Numbered from the stretch's first letter, positions 16,414 to 25,855 are shown. The stretch: DNA of 64,000 bases from Tumebacillus lacus (GCF_026410385.1 NZ_JAPMLT010000003.1:1-64000); one strand, 5' to 3'. Numbers and translations are program-made. The notes: generated by a model not told the origin, from the sequence alone.

Positions 16414-17688
16414 TTACTTTCTCACGATGTCGAGCTTCATGTCTTTGTAGGAGATAGACTCGGTACCGTTGCTTGTGCCTACATAACCGACCGAACCGGT
16501 GACTTTGGTCATGGTGACTTTAAAGATCGGATTGGTCTCGTGCGTCTCGCCGTAGGTGGACGTCGAGGACCGTGAGTCGAACAGATCGGTGGATACGTCG
16601 ACGAACTCGCGCGGGTTGACGCGAGATCCGTTGCGGTAGTTGTTTGGCGACGAAAAGATGTCAAGGGTCGGGGTCATGGCGTAGCTGTAGGCTTCTTTGC
16701 CCGCGATGTTCGATTTGTACGAAGCAAAGGTGACCGCTTTTGTCGCTGGGGTATAGAGATCACCCGGCGTCAGATAGGTCGCTTTCACGTTGGAGATCGA
16801 CCAGTAGCCGCCGGTCGTCCCTTTCGTCGCGGCAGAGAGGTCAAACACAAACGCCCCGTTTTGCCCGAGCACTTCCATTTTTGCAGAGGAGGTGCCTTCG
16901 CCGGTCACGACGAGAGCTGTGTTTTCATCCACACCGTATGCGGCCGACTTCCCTGTGTCGGATGCGAGGCGGACGATCCGCCCTTGACGGCCCCGCTCAG
17001 AGAAATGGGTGTCGATCAACCCCTCCTTGAAAAATCCAAAGCCGCCTTTGGGATCATAGGACAGATTGTCCCCGCTGACCGACGTGTAGGAGCCGTATCG
17101 CAACGCCTCGTAACTCTCGCCGCCGGTGATCATCGGCGACTGCGCGAGGATCGCCGTGCCGGCAGAAGTTCCCGCCACAATCGCCCCGCTGTTCCACTTT
17201 GACCGGATCGCAGCCAGAGCGGGCGAGTCGGTGCGGTCACTGTTCAACAGGCAAGTGACCAAACGAGACTGGTCGCCGCCGCCGATGAAAAAGCCGGTCA
17301 TCGAGTTGATCTGATTGACAACCGACGGCGAGGCGTTGTTGGCGATGTGGTCCAGATCGATGGGAATCCACTGAGCATCCAGTGCCCCGTACGTCGCTTT
17401 GAACAGGTTGGCGTAGTACTCACCGTTTGCTTGCGAGTTGCTGGCGTTTGCCGTTCCGGCGTCCGGGTCTTGACTTGCCGGGATCGAGGCGGCTGTTAAA
17501 ATGCCGATCTTCGCCACGGAGCGACCGCCGGCGAGCGAGACGATCCTATTATAAATCGCCGCGTTGTCGTCTTGAAGTCCACCGCCGACCAAAACCAGAT
17601 TGGCTGCTTGCACCTGCATGGGCATGGCAAACAGCAGCGTGCCCGCGATGACGAGACCGGCCCATTTGGAAAGAGATGTTGAAAACAT
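16414..17688 (-). CDS. secreted cyanophycinase-like S51 peptidase
   Basis: This 424-residue exported enzyme has a signal peptide ending near VQA. The catalytic half matches peptidase family S51: LVLVGGGLQDDN, FIGGGDQSRL, the nucleophile motif VAGTSAGTAIL (Ser in GTSAG), GFGFFKEGLIDTHFSERGRQGR, and GVDENTALVV. Family members are cyanophycinases, which release Asp-Arg dipeptides from cyanophycin, and dipeptidase E-like enzymes. Secretion suggests use of external polymer. A C-terminal extension of about 130 residues (from about 290) is unassigned. GAGGAGG precedes the ATG at 17688, so the 18 upstream codons are dropped. Confidence 0.88.
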   Translation of the reverse strand: MFSTSLSKWAGLVIAGTLLFAMPMQVQAANLVLVGGGLQDDNAAIYNRIVSLAGGRSVAKIGILTAASIPASQDPDAGTANASNSQANGEYYANLFKATYGALDAQWIPIDLDHIANNASPSVVNQINSMTGFFIGGGDQSRLVTCLLNSDRTDSPALAAIRSKWNSGAIVAGTSAGTAILAQSPMITGGESYEALRYGSYTSVSGDNLSYDPKGGFGFFKEGLIDTHFSERGRQGRIVRLASDTGKSAAYGVDENTALVVTGEGTSSAKMEVLGQNGAFVFDLSAATKGTTGGYWSISNVKATYLTPGDLYTPATKAVTFASYKSNIAGKEAYSYAMTPTLDIFSSPNNYRNGSRVNPREFVDVSTDLFDSRSSTSTYGETHETNPIFKVTMTKVTGSVGYVGTSNGTESISYKDMKLDIVRK

Positions 17689-17715
17689 GTGGATGTCCTC
17701 CTCTATTTGTATAGA

Positions 17716-17748
17716 TAAAAAGTGCCTATTCGAAATAGGCACTTTTTA
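17716..17748 (-). terminator. intrinsic terminator of the amino-acid ABC operon
   Basis: AAAAAGTGCCTATT (17717-17730) pairs with AATAGGCACTTTTT (17734-17747), followed by a U-tract on the reverse strand. Confidence 0.9.
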
Positions 17749-17769
17749 TTCCCACTCTTGTGTGGAGAG

Positions 17770-18492
17770 CTATAATACTTTCTCTAAAAACTGTTTCGCG
17801 CGCGGGCTCTTCGGCGTGGTGAAAAACTCGGCCGGAGCCGCGTCGTCGACCAGACGGCCTTCGTCGAGGAAAAGGATGCGGTCGGCCACTTCACGAGCAA
17901 AGCCCATCTCGTGGGTGACGATCGCCATCGTGATCCCGGTGTGGGCCAGTCCTTTCATGACGTCGAGCACCTCTTTGACCATTTCCGGGTCGAGTGCGGA
18001 GGTCGGCTCGTCAAACAGCATGATCTCCGGCTCCATCGCCAGCGAGCGGGCAATCGCCACGCGTTGCTTTTGGCCGCCGGACAGCCGGGACGGGTAGGCG
18101 TCCGCCTTTTCCGTCAAGCCGACGCGAGCCAGCAGTTCCATGCCTTTTTGCTTCGCCTGCTCCTTGGAGAGGCCTTTGACTTTGATCGGTGCATAGGTGA
18201 TGTTGTCAAGCACGGTCATGTTCGGGAACAGGTGGAAATGTTGAAACACCATCCCGACGTTTTGCCGCACTTTGCCGATGTCCGTCTTCGGAGAGGTGAT
18301 GTCTTCGCCGTTGATCACAATCTGCCCCTGCGTCGGCGTCTCCAGCAGATTCATGCAGCGCAGGAGCGTTGACTTGCCGGAGCCGGACGGTCCGATGATC
18401 GCGACGACCTCCCCTTTTTTGATCTCGGTGGAGATGTCTTTGAGCACTTCGATCTGTCCGAAATTCTTATAGAGATGATCGACTTTAATCAC
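17770..18492 (-). CDS. polar amino-acid ABC transporter, ATP-binding protein
   Basis: This 240-residue ATPase energises uptake of a polar or basic amino acid. Walker A is GPSGSGKST (about 34-42), the Q-loop lies in VFQHFHLFP, the signature is LSGGQKQR, Walker B is [12 protein letters not shown], and the H-loop is VTHEMGFA. Length and motifs are those of GlnQ/ArtP-class proteins. It overlaps the permease gene by 8 bp and is last in a three-gene operon. Confidence 0.95.
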   Translation of the reverse strand: MIKVDHLYKNFGQIEVLKDISTEIKKGEVVAIIGPSGSGKSTLLRCMNLLETPTQGQIVINGEDITSPKTDIGKVRQNVGMVFQHFHLFPNMTVLDNITYAPIKVKGLSKEQAKQKGMELLARVGLTEKADAYPSRLSGGQKQRVAIARSLAMEPEIMLFDEPTSALDPEMVKEVLDVMKGLAHTGITMAIVTHEMGFAREVADRILFLDEGRLVDDAAPAEFFTTPKSPRAKQFLEKVL

Positions 18493-19144
18493 TGCGACGA
18501 AGTCTCCTTTCCAGCATGCGGGCAGCCAGGGTCAACGCCATGACCATCACATAGTAGATCGCCGCGACAAAGATCAGCGGTTCGAAGTAAATAAACTTCT
18601 CAGACGCCACGATGTTGGCGCGTCGCAGCAGGTCGAGCGCGCCGATCGTCGAGACGAGCGCCGACTCTTTCAACAGGGCGATGCTCTCGTTGACCAGCGC
18701 CGGCAGGATGTTTTTCACCGCTTGCGGCAAAATGATGTCCCACATCATCGCGCGGTACGGCACCCCCAGCGCCATGGCAGCTTCCCGCTGGCCTTTGTCG
18801 ACCGCGAGGATGCCGCCGCGGATCGTTTCCGAGATGTACGCAGCCGAGTTGAGCGAGAAGGCGAGGACGCCCGCTTGCAGCGCGGTGATGTCATAGCCGA
18901 TCAACTGCGGTGTGGAAAAATAAACGATGGCGATCTGCACGATCAGCGGCGTGCCGCGGAAGATCGAGGTGTACGCGACCGCAAACCATTTCAGCGGCTT
19001 GATGTTCGAGATCTTGAACAACGACAGCACCGTGCCGAGCAAGAAACCGAAGAAGGTCGATAAAAGCGTGTATTGCAGCGTGACCCATATCCCATCCAGA
19101 ATAAACGGGATAGAGGGCACAATTTGTGCAAAATCCAAATTCAT
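18485..19144 (-). CDS. polar amino-acid ABC transporter, permease
   Basis: This 219-residue HisM/GlnP-type inner-membrane protein has about five membrane segments. Its EAA loop ([23 protein letters not shown]) contacts the ATPase. An N-terminal [14 protein letters not shown] and [15 protein letters not shown] are typical of the family. It lies between the binding-protein gene (46 bp upstream) and the ATPase gene (8-bp overlap). Confidence 0.95.
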   Translation of the reverse strand: MNLDFAQIVPSIPFILDGIWVTLQYTLLSTFFGFLLGTVLSLFKISNIKPLKWFAVAYTSIFRGTPLIVQIAIVYFSTPQLIGYDITALQAGVLAFSLNSAAYISETIRGGILAVDKGQREAAMALGVPYRAMMWDIILPQAVKNILPALVNESIALLKESALVSTIGALDLLRRANIVASEKFIYFEPLIFVAAIYYVMVMALTLAARMLERRLRRSD

Positions 19145-19190
19145 GCCCTACACTCCTCAGAGTACGTATTGTGTTGTCGTTGTCAAACGC

Positions 19191-19988
19191 TTATTGCTCG
19201 CCGCCGAACCATTTGACGACCAGCTTTTCCAGTTCGCCGTTGTCTTTCATCTTTTGCAGGACTTTGTTGAAGTCCTCGACGCGCTTCTCGTTGCCTTTCG
19301 GGAAGGCGACCGCAGAACCGGCCGGTTCGGAGGATTCGATCACGTGGAATTCGAGATCCGGGTTGTTTTTCGCGTAGCCTTGCGCGATGACGTCCTCAAC
19401 GATTGCAGCGTCCAGACGACCCGCTTTCAGCTCTTGCGCCATCTCGTTGACTTTGTTCAGGGATTTCAGTTCGATGCCTTCCCAGTTTTTCGCGTCCGCC
19501 TCTTGGATCGAGCCGAGCTGCACGCCGACCTTTTTGCCTTTGAGGTCTTCCGGCTTTTTCAGGTTGGCGCCTTTTTTCTGGATGATCGTGTTTTTCGCTT
19601 CATAATAGATGATCGAGAAATCGGCGTTTGCCAGACGCTCCGGTTTCGGAGTCATGCCCGCCATGACAAAGTCGGCGCGCTTGGATTGGAGAGCCGGGAG
19701 CAGGCCGTTGAAGTCCATGTCCTTGATCTCGTATTCGAAGTTGAGCTCTTTGGCGATGTAGTTGATGATGTCGATGTCAAAGCCGACGATCTTGTCGGTA
19801 CCGGACGAAGTGTCATGGTATTCGTACGGCGGGTAGTCGGCCGAGGTCGCCATGATCAACTTTTCTTTCTTGCCGGTTTCGCCGCCGGTGGTGCCGCCTT
19901 CTTCCGTCTTTGTGCCGCAGCCTGCCATCACCGTCATCGCCAGAGCGCCGGTCAGAGCGAGTGCCGCAATTTTTTTGAATTTTTGCAT
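19191..19988 (-). CDS. polar (probably basic) amino-acid-binding lipoprotein
   Basis: This 265-residue extracytoplasmic solute-binding lipoprotein has a signal peptide ending in the lipobox VMAGC. The mature protein shows the SBP family-3 pattern: ATSADYPPYEYHD, KIVGFDIDIINYIAKEL, DFNGLLPALQSKRADFVMAGMT, VGVQLGSIQE and DAAIVEDVIAQGY. The sequence is closest in style to arginine/basic amino-acid binders, but ligand choice is not certain. GGAGGAG lies well upstream of the ATG. Confidence 0.93.
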   Translation of the reverse strand: MQKFKKIAALALTGALAMTVMAGCGTKTEEGGTTGGETGKKEKLIMATSADYPPYEYHDTSSGTDKIVGFDIDIINYIAKELNFEYEIKDMDFNGLLPALQSKRADFVMAGMTPKPERLANADFSIIYYEAKNTIIQKKGANLKKPEDLKGKKVGVQLGSIQEADAKNWEGIELKSLNKVNEMAQELKAGRLDAAIVEDVIAQGYAKNNPDLEFHVIESSEPAGSAVAFPKGNEKRVEDFNKVLQKMKDNGELEKLVVKWFGGEQ

Positions 19989-20079
19989 GAGTAAATCTCC
20001 TCCTATGTTCGTGGTTCACTTGTACGTATCGAGTTAGTTGTTAGCATGTCCAACCGCGCCGCATTTTCTCAACTCTCGT

Positions 20080-20108
20080 ATAGTACCCTGTCACGGATAT
20101 TTATGCAA
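20080..20108 (-). promoter_or_regulatory. sigma-A promoter of the amino-acid ABC operon
   Basis: On the reverse strand TTGCAT (20103-20108) and TACTAT (20080-20085) are separated by exactly 17 bp, giving an 85-base leader. The sequence TGCATAAATATCC over the -35 loosely resembles an ArgR-type box, too weakly to call. Between this and the divergent 20289 gene the DNA is A/T-rich with no further gene. Confidence 0.65.
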
Positions 20109-20240
20109 GACTTTATGTACATTATTCGACAAAGAGATTCCCTTCCAATTTAAGTAAGAAGAACCACTCCTTGTTCGATGCATGTATTTACAGTCATTAA
20201 AACCAATATATCTTTAAAATGGAAATTTCGCAAACGTTTT

Positions 20241-20250
20241 CTGCTATAAT
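20241..20250 (+). promoter_or_regulatory. extended -10 promoter of the M20 peptidase gene
   Basis: TGC followed by TATAAT (20245-20250) is a perfect extended -10. The -35 region is weak, as is common with extended -10 elements. Transcription would begin near 20257, which rules out a start at 20259 and supports the GTG at 20289. Confidence 0.6.
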
Positions 20251-20288
20251 GTTCGGCAGTGAAAGCAGTGGAAAGGGAGGCACGCAAC

Positions 20289-21425
20289 GTGACAGCAGAT
20301 CGACAGTGGACAAGTTATTTTCAGGAGCGTTTGGACAGCGTGTTGGAAGAATTGAAGACCTATGTGGAGATCGAGACCCCGACTCACGACAAGTCGGCAG
20401 TCGACCGACTGGGAGCTTGGATCGCAGCACGTTTTCAGGCGCTCGGCTGCACCTTGGAAACGATCAAGCAACCGGTCACCGGCGATCAGTTGGTGCTGAC
20501 GTACGGCGAAGGCGATGAGCAGATCCTCGTGCTCGGCCATTTTGACACGGTCAAAAATGTCGGCACGCTGGCGACCGAACCGTGGCGGATCGAGGACGGC
20601 AAAGCGTACGGTCCCGGCATCTACGATATGAAGGCGGGCATCGTGTTTTCGTACTTTGCTCTGAAGGCGATCGTCGAAGAAGGCCTTGCGACGAACAAAA
20701 AGCTGGTCTTCTATTGGAACACCGACGAAGAGACGGGCAGCGCGTCGTCGTGGAAGTCGATCCAAGAGCATGCCAAACGGAGCGCACTGGCGCTGGTCAT
20801 CGAGCCCGCATACGGCGACGGCGAGCTGAAGACCAGCCGCAAGGGCGGCGGCGAGTTTACGCTGCAGGTCGAAGGGCGGGCCGCGCACGCGGGCAACGAG
20901 CACCAGATCGGCGTCAACGCGATCATCGAACTGGCGCAGCAGGCGGTGAAGATCCAGTCGTGGACCGACTACGACCTCGGCACGACGCTCTCCGTCGGCA
21001 CGATCAAAGGCGGCACCACCTCAAACGTCGTGCCCGCTCACGCCAAAGCGGTGATCGACGTGCGCGTGGCGTCCGTCCCGGAGGCGGAGCGGATCACCCG
21101 CCTGATGCAGGAACTGCAACCGGTCGATCCGCGCGCCCGGCTGACGGTGACCGGCGGGATCGAGAAGATGCCGATGGAAAAGCTTCCGGCTGCCGAGCCG
21201 CTACTGCGGCACGCGCAGGAACAGGCGCGCCTCGAAGGATTTGCACTCGGTGAAAAGGGCGTCGGCGGCACCAGCGACGGCAACTTCATCACCGTGCTCG
21301 GCGTGCCCGTGCTGGACGGCGTCGGCCCGGTCGGCGACGGAGCGCACGCGTCGCACGAGCACGTGGTCGTCGACCGCATCCCGGAGCGGATCGCGTTGCT
21401 TGTCCGCATGTTGACGACGATGTAG
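20289..21425 (+). CDS. M20-family zinc metallopeptidase (carboxypeptidase G2-like)
   Basis: This 378-residue di-zinc exopeptidase probably removes a C-terminal amino acid from peptides or N-acyl amino acids in the cytoplasm. Metal and catalytic motifs are visible: LGHFDTV, GPGIYDMKAG, NTDEETGS, VIEPAYGDGELKTSRKG, the dimerisation-domain start GRAAHAGNE, GGTSDGN, and a C-terminal HASHEHVVVD. The start is GTG with GGGAGG 8 bases upstream. It is monocistronic with its own promoter and terminator, divergent from the amino-acid ABC operon. The exact substrate is unknown. Confidence 0.9.
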   Translation: MTADRQWTSYFQERLDSVLEELKTYVEIETPTHDKSAVDRLGAWIAARFQALGCTLETIKQPVTGDQLVLTYGEGDEQILVLGHFDTVKNVGTLATEPWRIEDGKAYGPGIYDMKAGIVFSYFALKAIVEEGLATNKKLVFYWNTDEETGSASSWKSIQEHAKRSALALVIEPAYGDGELKTSRKGGGEFTLQVEGRAAHAGNEHQIGVNAIIELAQQAVKIQSWTDYDLGTTLSVGTIKGGTTSNVVPAHAKAVIDVRVASVPEAERITRLMQELQPVDPRARLTVTGGIEKMPMEKLPAAEPLLRHAQEQARLEGFALGEKGVGGTSDGNFITVLGVPVLDGVGPVGDGAHASHEHVVVDRIPERIALLVRMLTTM

Positions 21426-21458
21426 GGGCACATCCCCCGCCGACAAGAAGACTTGAAC

Positions 21459-21497
21459 ATGACCACCCGTCCTCGTGGGCGGGCGGTCTTTTTTGTG
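21459..21497 (+). terminator. intrinsic terminator of the M20 peptidase gene
   Basis: GACCACCCG pairs with CGGGCGGTC (one mismatch) around TCCTCGTGGG, followed by TTTTTTGTG. Confidence 0.8.
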
Positions 21498-21542
21498 TTA
21501 AGATGTCGTTACCTAAACATTCGGAAAAAGGAGGTTGTGGCG

Positions 21543-22499
21543 GTGCGCGCCCTGATGCTGGGGATCTTGTCCTCGTTTTTCTTTGCCTTCACATTCGTTC
21601 TCAATCGCTCGATGGAGCTGGAAGGCGGCAGTTGGCTGTGGAGCACGTCGCTGCGCTATTTTTTCATGGTGCCGCTCCTGTTGCTCCTCGTGCTGTGGCG
21701 GGGCAATCTCCAGCCGCTGTGGCGGGAGATGCGACGACAACCGGGAACATGGCTCGTGTGGAGCTTCGTGGGATTTGGCCTGTTTTACGCGCCGCTGACG
21801 TTTGCCGCCGCCTATGGGCCGGCCTGGCTGGTCGCCGGATCGTGGCAGATCACCATTGTCGCCGGGTCGTTGCTTGTACCCTTGTTCTATGACCTGAGCG
21901 GCGAGCGGCAAAAAATCCCGGTGCGCGGGCTGCTGATGTCGCTTTTGATCCTGCTCGGCGTATTCCTGATGCAGATGCAGTCGGCGACCGCTCTGACGAT
22001 GCGGGAGGCGCTGCTTGGCTTTTTGCCGGTCGTTGTCGCCGCCTTTGCCTATCCTCTTGGCAACCGCAAAATGATGGCCGCTCTGGAAGGGCGGCTCGAC
22101 TCCTACCAACGCGCCCTCGGCATGACGCTGGCCTCGCTGCCGCTTTGGATCGTACTCGCCCTGTTCGGCGCGACCACAGCAGGCGCTCCCAGCGAAGGGC
22201 AAGTGCTCCAGTCGCTGCTCGTCGCCGTCTCCTCCGGCGTGATCGCAACTGTGCTGTTCTTCTCCGCCACCGACCTCGCCCGCGGCAACGTCCGCCAGTT
22301 GGCAGCGGTGGAAGCGACGCAGGCGGGTGAGGTGATCTTTGCGGTGATCGGCGAGATGCTGATCCTCGCCGGCCACCTGCCATCCGCACTGTCTTGGGCC
22401 GGGATGGCACTGGTGATGATCGGCATGGTGCTGCACAGCTACGTGTCGCACACCCCCGCCCCCTCTCCCGCCGCAAAAAAAGAGAGTGCCTCGTCGTAG
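21543..22499 (+). CDS. multidrug-resistance efflux transporter of the EmrE/DMT superfamily
   Basis: This 318-residue integral membrane protein has about ten segments in two repeats (LMLGILSSFFFAFTFVLNR at the start, LLGFLPVVVAAFAYPLGNRKMM at the second repeat). It belongs to the drug/metabolite transporter superfamily, most like the multidrug-efflux (PF13536) branch. The start is GTG at 21543 with AAGGAGGT 7 bases before it; 30 codons of upstream open frame cross the previous terminator and are excluded. The C-terminal tail is Pro/Ala/Lys-rich. Confidence 0.85.
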   Translation: MRALMLGILSSFFFAFTFVLNRSMELEGGSWLWSTSLRYFFMVPLLLLLVLWRGNLQPLWREMRRQPGTWLVWSFVGFGLFYAPLTFAAAYGPAWLVAGSWQITIVAGSLLVPLFYDLSGERQKIPVRGLLMSLLILLGVFLMQMQSATALTMREALLGFLPVVVAAFAYPLGNRKMMAALEGRLDSYQRALGMTLASLPLWIVLALFGATTAGAPSEGQVLQSLLVAVSSGVIATVLFFSATDLARGNVRQLAAVEATQAGEVIFAVIGEMLILAGHLPSALSWAGMALVMIGMVLHSYVSHTPAPSPAAKKESASS

Positions 22500-22515
22500 G
22501 CACTCTCCTTTTTAC
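22475..22515. terminator. bidirectional intrinsic terminator
   Basis: AGAGAGTGCCT pairs with AGGCACTCTC, with A and T runs on both sides. It serves two convergent genes and overlaps both stop codons. Confidence 0.9.
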
Positions 22516-23789
22516 TTCACGTGCAACCGGTCGATCAACCGTTGCAACTGCTGCGCCAAATCGCTCAGCGAGTGGGCCGTCTGCTGGATCTGCTCCATCG
22601 ACGCGAGTTGCTCCTCCGAAGAAGCTGCGACATCCTGCGAATAGGACGCCGACTGTTCGGCGAGGCGGGTCATGTCGGAAACGCCCGCCGAGACCTGCTG
22701 CGAGTTGACGGTGATCGCCTGCGTGACTTGGGTGACCTCGCCGTTTTGTTCGGCGATGTTGTCGGCTGCCAGCACGATCCGTTCAAACGCCGCGCCCGCC
22801 TGTTGTGCCAGTTCCGAACCGGCGCGCACCTCGGTCACCCCTTCTCCCATCACGAGCACCGCCTGCGCGGTGTCCTCCAGGATCTCCGTGATCATGTCCT
22901 CGATCTGACGGGCCGACTCCCCGGACTGCTCTGCCAGTTTGCGCACCTCGTCCGCGACGACCGCAAAGCCTCGCCCCTGCTCCCCGGCGCGGGCCGCCTC
23001 GATGGCGGCGTTGAGCGCGAGCAGATTGGTTTGACCGGCGATGCCGGTGATCACTTCGAGGATCTTGCCGATCTCCTGCGAGCGACCGTCGAGATGGCGC
23101 ACCACAGCCGACAGACGGTCGACCGCTCCTGCGATCGACTCCATCTGCCCCATCACCTGCCGGATCGTGCGATTGCCCTCTGCCGCTTCGGCCGCCATCC
23201 GCTGCGAGGCGGCTGTCACCTGTGTCGAGCGGTCGCTGATCTGCCCCATGCCGGCTGCCACCTCGTGAAACGCCTGCGCACTTTCCAGCGTGTGGCTGGC
23301 CTGCAGGTCGGCTCCCTCGGCGATCTCCTGGATCAACACCGTCACCTGCTGCGTCGCCTGCCTGGTCTCCTCCGCGCTCGCCGCCAACTCCTGTGACAAG
23401 GCGTTGACCTCCAGCGCCGTGTGGTTCACCTCGCCGATCAACTGCTCCCAGTTGGCGCTCATCTCATTGACAGAGACGGCCAGAGGTTTCAAACCGCGCG
23501 CCATTTCCTCGTCGAGTCGAATCGACAGGTTGCCTTGCGACATCTCCGTCACATGCTCGATCACCATGTTCATCGGCTGCAAAAAGCGACGGAAGTTCAC
23601 CGTCGTGATCGCAGCGCCTGTCAGTCCGCTCAACACTACGGTGACCGCCACCGTGTAGACGACTTGCATCCCCTGCAGATCATTGATCCAGACCGTGCTT
23701 CCCGACAGCAACACTGCTGCCAGCACCGCCATCAAGACGGTGCGCAGCAAATACGCGCCAAACGATAGTGTGTTTTTTTCACTTCTCAT
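22512..23789 (-). CDS. methyl-accepting chemotaxis protein without a ligand domain
   Basis: This 425-residue receptor has two closely spaced N-terminal membrane segments (about residues 13-32 and 40-62) with almost no loop between them, so it has no extracellular sensor domain. A HAMP-like linker follows, then a signalling coiled coil with the hairpin tip [20 protein letters not shown], and [18 protein letters not shown]. It probably senses a membrane or cytoplasmic cue, or works with other receptors. The ATG at 23789 has AGGGGA 6 bases upstream; a TTG seven codons earlier is less likely. Confidence 0.9.
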   Translation of the reverse strand: MRSEKNTLSFGAYLLRTVLMAVLAAVLLSGSTVWINDLQGMQVVYTVAVTVVLSGLTGAAITTVNFRRFLQPMNMVIEHVTEMSQGNLSIRLDEEMARGLKPLAVSVNEMSANWEQLIGEVNHTALEVNALSQELAASAEETRQATQQVTVLIQEIAEGADLQASHTLESAQAFHEVAAGMGQISDRSTQVTAASQRMAAEAAEGNRTIRQVMGQMESIAGAVDRLSAVVRHLDGRSQEIGKILEVITGIAGQTNLLALNAAIEAARAGEQGRGFAVVADEVRKLAEQSGESARQIEDMITEILEDTAQAVLVMGEGVTEVRAGSELAQQAGAAFERIVLAADNIAEQNGEVTQVTQAITVNSQQVSAGVSDMTRLAEQSASYSQDVAASSEEQLASMEQIQQTAHSLSDLAQQLQRLIDRLHVK

Positions 23790-23890
23790 GATTGATCCCC
23801 TATGCTCCAATCAGTATTCATTAATTTGACTGATGAGTATATTCCACGTGCTCCCCGTCATTTTCCTGCACATATCGAGCGAGTTTGCAA

Positions 23891-23920
23891 AAAGAAAAAC
23901 CGCCTGATCGCTCAGGCGGA
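23891..23920 (-). terminator. intrinsic terminator of the EamA transporter gene
   Basis: CCGCCTGA pairs with TCAGGCGG around TCGC. The reverse strand continues as TTTTTC, and the stem contains the stop codon of the upstream gene. Confidence 0.85.
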
Positions 23921-24847
23921 CTCTTGCATCGGCGGCAGTTGCCTCTTTTCTTTTGATTTCCACTGCGACGTGCCCAGCCAGACGGCGAAGAACACGGTCA
24001 AAAATCCCGCGCCGTGCACCCATGTCAACGTCTCCTCCAGCAGCAGCACGGCAAAAAACAGACTCATCGCCGGCATCCCGTTCATAAACATCGCCGTGCG
24101 TCCCGCACCGATGATGCGAATGCCGCCGTTCCACCAGACGGTGCACAAGGCGGTCGCCACCCAGCCGGAGAACAGCAGCACGCCCCAGACAAACCAGTCG
24201 TCCGGCCACGGGCGATGCACGCCGTTGACCGCTTCTTGCAACAGGGCGGTCGGGATCAGAAACAGCGTCGCCAACACGTGGCTGTAAGCAGTGATCACCA
24301 TCACCGGCCGAGTCTGCACCGCTTTTTTAACAAACAGTCCGGAGATGACGTAGGTCAGCATCGCGATGATGACCAGCCCTTCGCCAAGGCCAAACAACAG
24401 CGACTCCTCGTGCGCGCGCGCATCCCCGTAGATCACCAGCAGCACTCCGGCAAATCCGAGCAGCAACGCCATGATCTTTCGGATATGAAGCGGCTCGCGG
24501 AAGATCAGATACGCGAGCATCGCCGTCACCAGCGGGTTGAGCGCGAGGATCAGCGAACCGGTCGATGCCGGGACCGACTGGAGCCCGGCTGAGACCGTCC
24601 ATTGATGGATAAAAATCCCTGAACCTGCGATCGCCGCCGTCAACCCCCACTCTTTTTTCGTCAGCCTCACAAAACCGTGGCTTTTCCATACAACAGCTGC
24701 CAGCAGCGCCGCTGCGGCCCCGATACGCAGAGCGGCCAGCATCAGCGGATCAAAGTGTCCGGCGAGGTACTTGATCATGACCACGTTCAGCCCCCAGATC
24801 ACGATGACCAGCAACAGCAACAGTTTGGCGTTGCGCTCTTCGTTCAT
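23912..24847 (-). CDS. EamA/DMT-family transporter
   Basis: This 311-residue membrane protein has ten predicted segments formed by two EamA repeats (LLLLLVIVIWGLNVVMIKYLAG; GLVIIAMLTYVISGLFVKKAV). Family members export metabolites or amino acids; the substrate cannot be read. GGAGAG is spaced 6 bases from the ATG at 24847, so the GTG four codons upstream is rejected. It is a single gene between terminators. Confidence 0.9.
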   Translation of the reverse strand: MNEERNAKLLLLLVIVIWGLNVVMIKYLAGHFDPLMLAALRIGAAAALLAAVVWKSHGFVRLTKKEWGLTAAIAGSGIFIHQWTVSAGLQSVPASTGSLILALNPLVTAMLAYLIFREPLHIRKIMALLLGFAGVLLVIYGDARAHEESLLFGLGEGLVIIAMLTYVISGLFVKKAVQTRPVMVITAYSHVLATLFLIPTALLQEAVNGVHRPWPDDWFVWGVLLFSGWVATALCTVWWNGGIRIIGAGRTAMFMNGMPAMSLFFAVLLLEETLTWVHGAGFLTVFFAVWLGTSQWKSKEKRQLPPMQESA

Positions 24848-24901
24848 GGCACTCTCCACTTTCCATCAGACATTTTTGTTCATTATACACCTCGATCCCA
24901 A

Positions 24902-24931
24902 CAAAAAACGAGAGTCTTTTCGACTCTCGTA
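24902..24931 (-). terminator. intrinsic terminator
   Basis: ACGAGAGTC pairs with GACTCTCGT around TTTTC, with a U-tract on the reverse strand. It ends the 24945-25664 gene. Confidence 0.9.
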
Positions 24932-24944
24932 AAATCCTATACAT

Positions 24945-25664
24945 TTAGAATTTTCGATTTACAGTTCCGGCCGGCAGAAGATAATCGTAGGAATTGACAC
25001 CGAGCACGGTAACGTTGTGCGGGATCGCCCACTTTTTCAAGAATTGGTTGTATTCCCAATACGGCACGCTTAACGTCAGATCGGTCGAAAGGGCCAGTTC
25101 GGCCACCAACGCTTGCAGATGCGGCGCTTTTTTCGCGTCGATTCCGATCACGTCGAGCACCAGACCGTCGGTGCCGTACTGTTTGGAGATCAGGCTCAGC
25201 CGATGCACGAGTTGCGCGCGCTGTTTGTCCTCCGCCAAGGCGGCAGACATCTGCTCACCGGTCAGTCTCACTCCGGACAGCGCCTCGCCGCCCCCGTTCC
25301 TGACAGCTGCGATGGCCCGCACCGCCTGCTCGTCCAATCGATCCTGTTCCAAGTCGTACGCATCGTGGCCGAACACCGCGACCGCTTTCTTGCCGGAGAG
25401 TACCTGCTGCCCGGCCTGCAGGAACCGCAGATCCGGGTCTTGTCCTTTTAACACGCTATAGGAGCCGGGCACGCTGTCGACCTCATCAGTCTCGCCGCCG
25501 GTCATCTTCTCTTCTTCCATCTGGATGCGCTTGTTCGCCGCGCTCTCTGCCGACTGCCAAGCATCCTTGTCGAACGCCTGCGACGCTTGGGTCACCGCAT
25601 AGGAACCGGTGCCGATCAGCGCCAACGCCGCGCAGAGGGCAAGCAACCATTTTTGCTTGTTCAA
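24945..25664 (-). CDS. exported protein, possible catalytically dead GH18-like domain
   Basis: This 239-residue protein has a signal peptide (about 1-29). Residues 30-70 are charged. Residues 90-239 look like part of a glycoside-hydrolase family 18 barrel of the spore-germination (YaaH) sort. RLSLISKQYGTDGLVLDVIG aligns with the DGxDxDxE strand-4 motif, then HLQALVAEL, and TLSVPY at the next strand. The catalytic Glu position is Ile173 (DGLVLDVI) and the middle Asp is Val, so chitinase-type catalysis is not expected. The protein is short for a full barrel. The start is TTG with GGGGAGGG 8 bases upstream. GH18 similarity is my own alignment and tentative. Confidence 0.75.
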   Translation of the reverse strand: MNKQKWLLALCAALALIGTGSYAVTQASQAFDKDAWQSAESAANKRIQMEEEKMTGGETDEVDSVPGSYSVLKGQDPDLRFLQAGQQVLSGKKAVAVFGHDAYDLEQDRLDEQAVRAIAAVRNGGGEALSGVRLTGEQMSAALAEDKQRAQLVHRLSLISKQYGTDGLVLDVIGIDAKKAPHLQALVAELALSTDLTLSVPYWEYNQFLKKWAIPHNVTVLGVNSYDYLLPAGTVNRKF

Positions 25665-25723
25665 GGAATAAACCCTCCCCTCTTTATCGGTAGCACATAT
25701 TTAACTGAATCTTTCTATCATTC

Positions 25724-25752
25724 ACGATAACACGCTTCTATCAAACAGTCAA
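25724..25752 (-). promoter_or_regulatory. sigma-A promoter of the 24945-25664 gene
   Basis: On the reverse strand TTGACT (25747-25752) and TATCGT (25724-25729) are spaced by 17 bp, 60 bp before the TTG start. Confidence 0.55.
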
Positions 25753-25807
25753 CGTACTTTATTACCGATTATTTATATATAATTTGTTTTTTTTAGTGCC
25801 ACAGACA

Positions 25808-25842
25808 CAAAAAGCCCCCTGCCACACTTCCTGACAGGGGAC
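25808..25842 (-). terminator. intrinsic terminator of the M16 peptidase gene
   Basis: CCCCTG pairs with CAGGGG around a 13-base loop, and GCTTTTTG follows on the reverse strand. Confidence 0.75.
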
Positions 25843-25855
25843 GATAGACTTATTT

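Noticed and set aside
20080-20110. ArgR box over the amino-acid ABC promoter
   Set aside because: Only one half (TGCATAAATAT) resembles the box and the symmetry is poor.
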